This document shows, one piece after another, positions 61,661 through 64,000 of a stretch of 64,000 nucleotides of DNA. The translations under genes and the position numbers were made by a program. The stretch is from Saccharospirillum sp. MSK14-1. Lineage in GTDB: Bacteria > Pseudomonadota > Gammaproteobacteria > Pseudomonadales > Natronospirillaceae. Under the pieces are notes generated by a model, which was given only the letters and a program-made list of their open reading frames with translations, did no database searches and had not been told where the DNA came from. How positions within the stretch are numbered: position 1 is the stretch's first letter; each line of letters begins with the position of its first letter. Location: assembly GCF_003054965.1 (NCBI RefSeq), contig NZ_MIES01000033.1:868001-932000 (forward strand), given 5' to 3'.

Positions 61661-61712
61661 CTTTGGTTGTTCGTTGTTTTTTAAAAGTGGTCCGTTCGAG
61701 GTTAAATCCTAA

Positions 61713-62198
61713 ATGAAAAAACCTTCAGATAAAGACGTATCCAGACCCGATCCAAAGCCTAGACTGGGAGTGCTAGTGGGGGCGCTGTTTTTTGTCTCAA
61801 TCTGTGCTTTTTACTATTACGACTTTGCTGAGATAAACGTCCCGGTCTTCATCATGGCTTTTTTCTTCGCCATTGTGTGTGGTTTTTGCGTAGCCTTATC
61901 CATCTATCCTTTTCAATCTCTTAGCTCTGTGATTTCTAATGCGCGTGTGATTGGGGATGAACCGTGGCAAGTCAGTGCGGTGGACGGGGCTTTGATGTTT
62001 CGTAAAGGAACGGCAGTCAGTTCCATTCGTGGCGATGACATTACAGCAATAAAAGCAAAGTTTAAGGGCGATGAGCCGGTTTGGTTTGACGTTTTTTATA
62101 ATAACCAACGGACTCGTGTTCAGTTCGAAAGTGATCTGGCAACCCTGTATCAGCATACGAAAAACATATCGAACGCAGCGGTTGAGATTATTAAATAG
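61713..62198 (+). CDS. Hypothetical protein with two membrane helices
   Basis: A 161-residue protein with a basic N-terminus, two membrane helices (about residues 17-36 and 42-66) and a soluble C-terminal domain (about 75-161) with no recognised signature (WQVSAVDGALMFRKGTAVSSIRGDDITAI). The GDDITAIKAKF pattern resembles PH-like membrane-associated domains, but this is weak. It ends before a terminator at 62230 and converges on the beta-helix gene. AT-rich relative to the window average, by eye. Confidence 0.7.
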   Translation: MKKPSDKDVSRPDPKPRLGVLVGALFFVSICAFYYYDFAEINVPVFIMAFFFAIVCGFCVALSIYPFQSLSSVISNARVIGDEPWQVSAVDGALMFRKGTAVSSIRGDDITAIKAKFKGDEPVWFDVFYNNQRTRVQFESDLATLYQHTKNISNAAVEIIK

Positions 62199-62229
62199 CG
62201 GCCGTAAATCATGCTTTCAAATGATGACA

Positions 62230-62256
62230 GCCCGGCTATTGAAGCCGGGCGTTTTA
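62230..62256 (+). terminator. Rho-independent terminator between convergent genes
   Basis: The stem GCCCGGCT/AGCCGGGC (62230-62237 with 62243-62250) is followed on the plus strand by GTTTTATT. It ends the hypothetical membrane-protein transcript. Confidence 0.85.
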
Positions 62257-62264
62257 TTGAGGGG

Positions 62265-64000
62265 TTATTGCAAACCGTATAGAACAATCTCTGGCATGCT
62301 AGCCAGGCCGTTATCCAGGGTGACTTTGATGTAACGGCTGCTGACGTTAACGCTTTGACAGCGCCATTGACGATAGGTATCCAAGGCATCGGAGACAGCG
62401 ACGGTCCAGTTGCCTTCGGCACCCGTTTCGATACGCATATCGCTGTGACCGTTGCGATCGTAGAAGCAGATATCGTTTAAAGAGTGGGGCTGCCCCAGAT
62501 CAATCAGCGCACTGATGGCCTGATCGCCCCGGTTGGAAACGAAATTACTGACCACGTCCTGGCCATTGCCATTACGCGGATCGCCGGCGGCGGTCTGCTC
62601 GTCAATCAAACCGACGGCGTTGGTGGTCCAGTCGTTCAGCGCAGTGACACTGGCGTTCGACAGATCCATCTTACCTTCGACCAACGCCGTGCCGTACTCA
62701 TAGGCACCGATATCGGGCGCACCATCATGGCGTTGTTTGCCATCAAAATCGTCGCTGACAAGGCTCTGGTAAAGTCCGCGGTTAATGGCTGCAGAGTTAT
62801 CCAACAGATGGAAATCATTGTTTGCCAGATCAACAAAGCCGACGCTTTCCGGGCTGGTCGTTACCAGGTTTCCTTGAACATCCAGGTTGCTGCCTCTGGG
62901 CATACGGCCCTGGGTTGGGGAGGCAAAGATGTTGTTATACACCTCGACGTCCTGGGGTGTGTAGGCAGTAAAGCCCGCGCCACCAGAATTGATCACAGTG
63001 TTGTGATAGAAGCGGATCAGGCCGTCTTTTTCGTTGGAAAAATGAACGCTGTTGTTGTTGAAGTAGATGCCACCTTGTTCGGCATTGACCACGACATTGT
63101 TGAACACCGAGGTGTTGCCAAAGAAGTTGGCCTGAATGCCAAAACCGGGACCGTCTTCAACATAGTTGTTGAAAATCAACGCTTCAGTACCGTCGCCGAC
63201 AAAGAGGCCTTCGTTATGATTTCCATCATCTAAATTGCCGTAATCGATGATGGTGTTGTTATAGATTTGGGCGTCGGTATCCGCATTTTTAACCTGGATG
63301 CCATCATAACCGACCCGTTCAACCAGGTTGTTGTAAACCCGTAGGCCACGAATGGCATGGGGTAGGGTTGGGGTGGCATTCGGATCGCCTTTACACCATT
63401 TCTCTACACGGCCATCGTAAAAACCATGACCGATGTACATGCCTTCCCCGCCGGTATCATGGATGTAGTTGTCATGAATGCGAACATCGTAAGCGTTCCA
63501 GACATCGCGGTCGGCGGAGTGATCGCATTTCGGCAGCGTTTTAACCCCAATACCCGCAAAGCCATTGTCCGGACCAATACCATAAGGGTGGTAGCCAGCG
63601 ACTTCGACATGCGCGACTTCAAAGTTGGTCGAGAAGTTTCCTAAACTCATGAAGTAACTGCTTTCCGTCCTAACGCGCAGACCGTATTCAACTTCCGGGT
63701 CGCCATTCCCCAGAATGTTGAACTGGCTCGATTGGCTGACGTACAGGCCGTGATCGATGTGCGCCTGACCGCCGCAGTTTTTGACGGTGATGCGATCTTC
63801 TTCAGTACCGTTCAAGTTCTCCAGCAGAATTTTTCGATATTCCGCGCCAGCTGCAAAACAGATGGACTGGCCGGGTTCGATTCCCAGGGCTTCACCATCG
63901 GTTCGGTATTGGTTTTCGGGTACGACATAGTCGCAACCGCACTGTTCAATTTGATCGTCGCTGAGAAGGGACGCGTTGGCATTACCGGTGGCAAGCGCCA
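62265..64000 (-). CDS. Secreted parallel beta-helix protein with C-terminal discoidin-like domain (partial)
   Basis: The gene runs off the right edge, so its N-terminus is missing; the open frame continues to base 64000, and the first visible residues (ALATGNANA) look like the end of a signal peptide. At least 578 residues are visible. Residues up to about 450 form a right-handed parallel beta-helix with many NN-V/I repeats (IHDNYIHDTGGEGMYIGHG, NNYVEDGPGFGIQANFFGN), as in polysaccharide lyases. The last 120 residues form a galactose-binding, F5/8-type C (CBM32-like) domain. It probably acts on or binds an extracellular polysaccharide; no catalytic family can be assigned. Confidence 0.88.
   Translation of the reverse strand, partial: ALATGNANASLLSDDQIEQCGCDYVVPENQYRTDGEALGIEPGQSICFAAGAEYRKILLENLNGTEEDRITVKNCGGQAHIDHGLYVSQSSQFNILGNGDPEVEYGLRVRTESSYFMSLGNFSTNFEVAHVEVAGYHPYGIGPDNGFAGIGVKTLPKCDHSADRDVWNAYDVRIHDNYIHDTGGEGMYIGHGFYDGRVEKWCKGDPNATPTLPHAIRGLRVYNNLVERVGYDGIQVKNADTDAQIYNNTIIDYGNLDDGNHNEGLFVGDGTEALIFNNYVEDGPGFGIQANFFGNTSVFNNVVVNAEQGGIYFNNNSVHFSNEKDGLIRFYHNTVINSGGAGFTAYTPQDVEVYNNIFASPTQGRMPRGSNLDVQGNLVTTSPESVGFVDLANNDFHLLDNSAAINRGLYQSLVSDDFDGKQRHDGAPDIGAYEYGTALVEGKMDLSNASVTALNDWTTNAVGLIDEQTAAGDPRNGNGQDVVSNFVSNRGDQAISALIDLGQPHSLNDICFYDRNGHSDMRIETGAEGNWTVAVSDALDTYRQWRCQSVNVSSRYIKVTLDNGLASMPEIVLYGLQ

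Overview
The window (about 64 kb, moderate-to-high GC) is chromosomal DNA of a flagellated, respiratory Gammaproteobacterium. It looks most like the marine Oceanospirillales/Saccharospirillaceae-Reinekea type, but the genus is inference. The basis is the gene families (cydABX, nfuA, YeaC/DUF1315, DUF1853, YajG, Tas, CheV, FadB/FadA under PsrA-like boxes) and the regulatory motifs: an FNR/ANR box, a FliA-type promoter and PsrA boxes. I see no rRNA, CRISPR array, IS element or prophage. There is one intact tRNA-Ala(GGC) beside a decayed copy of itself.

Layout. 0-3.3 kb: minus-strand cytochrome bd oxidase operon cydA-cydB-cydX plus the start of a probable cydD, headed by a well-spaced FNR class II promoter. 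3.3-8.8 kb: an orphan protein, a cobalamin-dependent methionine synthase split into two genes (homocysteine module; folate/B12/activation module) with a perfect 26-bp palindrome at its promoter, and nfuA. 9.3-16 kb: DUF883/YqjE-like stress membrane pair, DUF2254 protein, a tightly overlapping minus-strand trio (DUF1853, hexose-6-phosphate mutarotase, DnaJ-related), nadK, YeaC-like and DUF2797. 16-19.6 kb: pepN and the tRNA-Ala locus.

19.6-34.3 kb: CBS protein, lipoprotein, medium-chain dehydrogenase/reductase, P-loop kinase, two near-identical acyl-CoA synthetase genes flanking a coiled-coil membrane protein, a patatin/outer-membrane-barrel fusion, an acyltransferase-type membrane protein, tas, gloB, yaaA and yajG. 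34.3-41.2 kb: LysR regulator, DUF5610 protein, glutaredoxin-like and DUF6436-like proteins, cheV with a FliA-type promoter, a MOSC protein and Slt lytic transglycosylase. 41.3-51.8 kb: RND efflux pump with its adaptor, uup, and fadBA with two abutting PsrA boxes just downstream of a sigma-70 promoter.

51.8-64 kb is the most accessory part: a phosphotransferase, a DUF817 membrane protein and a stand-alone TfoX C-terminal domain. Then comes a self-contained uptake and catabolic locus: a GntR-FCD regulator, a cytosine-deaminase-like amidohydrolase with altered active-site residues, an ABC importer whose LivM, LivG and LivF functions are fused in one polypeptide, a LivH permease, a periplasmic binding protein and an NTF2-like enzyme. 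The same 11-mer (TTGCTAGCACT) lies once before the regulator gene and twice, 21 bp apart, between the transporter and the NTF2-like gene, which ties them into one predicted regulon. I regard this locus, whose substrate is unknown, as the best candidate for an undescribed system. The window ends inside a secreted parallel beta-helix protein with a C-terminal discoidin-like domain.
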